Shown in pieces: positions 5,784 to 6,628 of a DNA stretch of 6,628 nucleotides. Numbering within the stretch: position 1 is the stretch's first letter; every line of letters begins with the position of its first letter. The notes under the pieces were generated by a model. That model was not told the DNA's origin. It ran no database searches and saw only the letters and a program-made list of their open reading frames with translations. Position numbers and translations under genes: made by a program. Source of the DNA: Spirochaetales bacterium (GTDB lineage: Bacteria > Spirochaetota > Spirochaetia > DTKZ01); assembly GCA_031266855.1 (NCBI GenBank), contig JAISAF010000056.1:1-6628 (forward strand), in the 5' to 3' direction.

Positions 5784-6165
5784 TACAAGGGCGCATTCCG
5801 GGGACGCGTCAGCGTCCGCTACAATCCATTACTTCTCGGAAAGCGGCTGTCTTCAGGCGCATTTTTGGCGCAAAGCGCCAAAAACCGGGCTTTCCGCTCC
5901 AAGTCCTCGGATTTGCCCATGCAAATCCTGCGGGCTTTCCGTTGCAATCATCCCCCATTCGGGGGTGTTTCCAATAGGAAACTTATTATCGTGGGCGCTC
6001 ACCGCGCCCTGTGTAATGCGCCCGAAGACGGTCGCTTTCCGATAGGTATCGTATTGTAGTGGGCGCTATCGCGCCCCCGGAATCCCTCGCGCCCCACGGG
6101 CTAAGGTCTGTTTTATTGCGTCTATTCAGACGTTATGCGCAATAGCCCCAAAAATTGGTTTGAAG
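5784..6165. repeat. Gene-free hairpin region after the nuclease gene
   Basis: I see no gene here. Inverted repeats occur at 5802-5817 (GGACGC/GCGTCC, loop GTCA, 18 bp past the nuclease stop, no T-tract), 5862-5884 (TTTTTGGCGC/GCGCCAAAAA, loop AAA), 5912-5931 (hairpin inside the 57-bp repeat), 5952-5965 (CCCCC/GGGGG), 5967-5982 (GTTTCC/GGAAAC), 5993-6009 and 6061-6076 (both GGGCGC/GCGCCC with different loops), and around 6118-6137 (CGTCT/AGACG). The first could help terminate the upstream unit, but nothing here is a textbook terminator. An open frame at 5865-6059 runs through the palindromes and looks spurious. Confidence 0.7.
5885..5941 (-). repeat. 57-bp dispersed repeat, copy B (inverted)
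   Basis: This is the reverse complement of 2684-2740 with two mismatches in 57 bases, one in the hairpin loop and one in the distal GGAAAGCCCG word. Next to it is the TTTTTGGCGC/GCGCCAAAAA hairpin, whose junction AAAAACCGGGCTTTCC also occurs, with more A residues, at 2350-2366. Confidence 0.85.
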
Positions 6166-6170
6166 ATATT

Positions 6171-6185
6171 GTATAAAAATTATAC
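6171..6185. promoter_or_regulatory. Perfect AT-rich dyad upstream of the orphan gene (possible operator)
   Basis: GTATAA-AAA-TTATAC is a perfect 6-bp inverted repeat with a 3-bp centre, ending 10 bp before the candidate -35 box at 6196. Size and place fit a dimeric regulator site; no known regulator is recognised, and AT-rich DNA produces such dyads by chance. Confidence 0.35.
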
Positions 6186-6195
6186 GAAAAAAGCC

Positions 6196-6222
6196 TTGAT
6201 AATATAAAAAACAGGATATAAT
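6196..6222 (+). promoter_or_regulatory. Candidate promoter of the 81-residue gene
   Basis: TATAAT at 6217-6222 is a perfect -10 box. The best -35 is TTGATA at 6196-6201, with a short 15-bp spacer (or CTTGAT at 16 bp). Predicted leader is about 23 nt, including GGAGG at 6241-6245. Confidence 0.55.
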
Positions 6223-6251
6223 ATAGGTTTAAACTGTTTTGGAGGCATAAA

Positions 6252-6497
6252 ATGGCTACTGTTGACTTAATGATTAAAAAAGAAGTATTAGAGGATCTTG
6301 TTAATGGTGTATATGCCCAATATGTTAATAAAGCTATTTTACTGAATTCGCCTCCATCATTAATAAAAAAGGCACGGGAGATTTATGCCCTAAACGGGGC
6401 TATAATGTACGCAAAAACAATGGAAGAATTAGCAGCTATAGAAGAAAGATTAAAAAAATTATGTACAATAGAACCAGGAGAAATGCCTGGTGACTAA
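6252..6497 (+). CDS. Small hypothetical protein, AT-rich orphan
   Basis: The 81-residue product has no recognised family. It appears soluble and mostly helical: two or three amphipathic helices, at about 2-32 (MATVDLMIKKEVLEDLVNG...), 36-52 and 56-70 (TMEELAAIEERLKKL), then a short acidic tail EPGEMPGD. There is no signal peptide or long hydrophobic segment. GGAGG 6 nt before ATG and an upstream TATAAT make it a convincing gene. Hand count gives about 82 G+C in 246 bases (33%), with AAA, TTA and ATA codons common, whereas the preceding genes are near or above 50%. It stands alone between two palindromic regions. This suggests recent acquisition or a small mobile or regulatory gene, but nothing identifies it as a toxin, antitoxin or phage protein. 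Confidence 0.7.
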   Translation: MATVDLMIKKEVLEDLVNGVYAQYVNKAILLNSPPSLIKKAREIYALNGAIMYAKTMEELAAIEERLKKLCTIEPGEMPGD

Positions 6498-6504
6498 ATA
6501 ACCC

Positions 6505-6534
6505 GCCCTGCGTAGTCTGGAGACTACGCCGGGC
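6505..6534 (+). terminator. Hairpin downstream of the orphan gene
   Basis: GCCC-T-GCGTAGTCT pairs with AGACTACGC-C-GGGC around a GG loop centre, a 13-bp stem with one T/C mismatch, starting 8 nt after the stop codon. No T-tract follows (AGAACATG), so it may be a 3'-end stabilising or rho-assisted hairpin, or another member of the palindrome family. Confidence 0.35.
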
Positions 6535-6554
6535 AGAACATGAAGCGAAGCGGA

Positions 6555-6588
6555 GTACACGCGGCTCTTCACCAGCCGGCTCACCGCC
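6555..6588 (+). repeat. Diverged third copy of the left-end repeat linker
   Basis: GTACACGCGGCTCTTCACC followed by AGCCGGCTCACCGCC aligns to positions 99-130 (GTGCACGTAGCTATCACC, then AACCGGCTGCCGCC) at 26 of 32 aligned bases with two single-base gaps. It indicates that the repeat family of the left end resumes at the right end of the window. The remainder to 6628 shows nothing else I can name. Confidence 0.45.
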
Positions 6589-6628
6589 TTGCGATACTAT
6601 CGAACCGCAATGACGGACGGCTTAAAAA

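Noticed and set aside
2684..5941. Inverted repeats as insertion-sequence or transposon ends around the four-gene cluster
   Set aside because: No transposase lies between them, the repeats are internal to larger palindrome clusters, and no target-site duplication is visible; kept only as a dispersed repeat pair.
5865..6059. 64-codon open frame in the region after the nuclease gene
   Set aside because: It is read through the 57-bp repeat and several hairpins, has no Shine-Dalgarno and no protein-like organisation; repeat by-product.

Overview
This window reads like spirochaete chromosome, most likely a Treponema of the termite-gut type. That is an inference from protein style and layout: roughly 50% GC genes, several small exported lipoproteins with relaxed lipoboxes, a SnoaL/NTF2-like treponemal lipoprotein next to a HEAT-repeat gene, and intergenic DNA crowded with small perfect palindromes. 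No rRNA, tRNA, CRISPR array, transposase or phage gene is visible.

Layout. Positions 1-345 hold no gene but a string of seven hairpins and a degenerate direct repeat of about 60 bp. Positions 359-540 carry terminator-like hairpins behind a minus-strand transport unit. That unit is tctB (2212-1688) followed by tctC (1506-541), the small membrane subunit and the periplasmic receptor of a tripartite tricarboxylate transporter (TTT). It has a good sigma70-type promoter at 2270-2241. The large permease TctA is not present. Positions 2280-2765 hold a second hairpin cluster without a believable gene.

A plus-strand cluster follows: a lipoprotein (2854-3405) whose consensus promoter puts the predicted transcript start on the start codon itself, an exported HEAT-repeat protein (3477-4178), a SAM-dependent methyltransferase (about 4186-4929) with no ordinary in-frame start codon, and a DNase I-like exported lipoprotein (4926-5783) overlapping it by ATGA. 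The last three are tightly packed and probably co-transcribed. Three of the four products are predicted to leave the cytoplasm, so the unit has an envelope character, but no shared pathway can be read from the sequence.

Positions 5784-6160 form a third gene-free hairpin region, including an inverted 57-bp copy (55/57 identical) of a segment at 2684-2740. An AT-rich promoter region with a perfect dyad then leads into an 81-residue orphan (6252-6497) at about 33% GC, clearly unlike its neighbours. The window ends in more palindromic DNA that resembles the repeat near position 100.

The most unusual content is the intergenic palindrome family: stems stay perfectly paired while their sequences differ from unit to unit, and modules recur in both orientations between transcription units. 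The genes themselves fall into known families or are plain hypotheticals.
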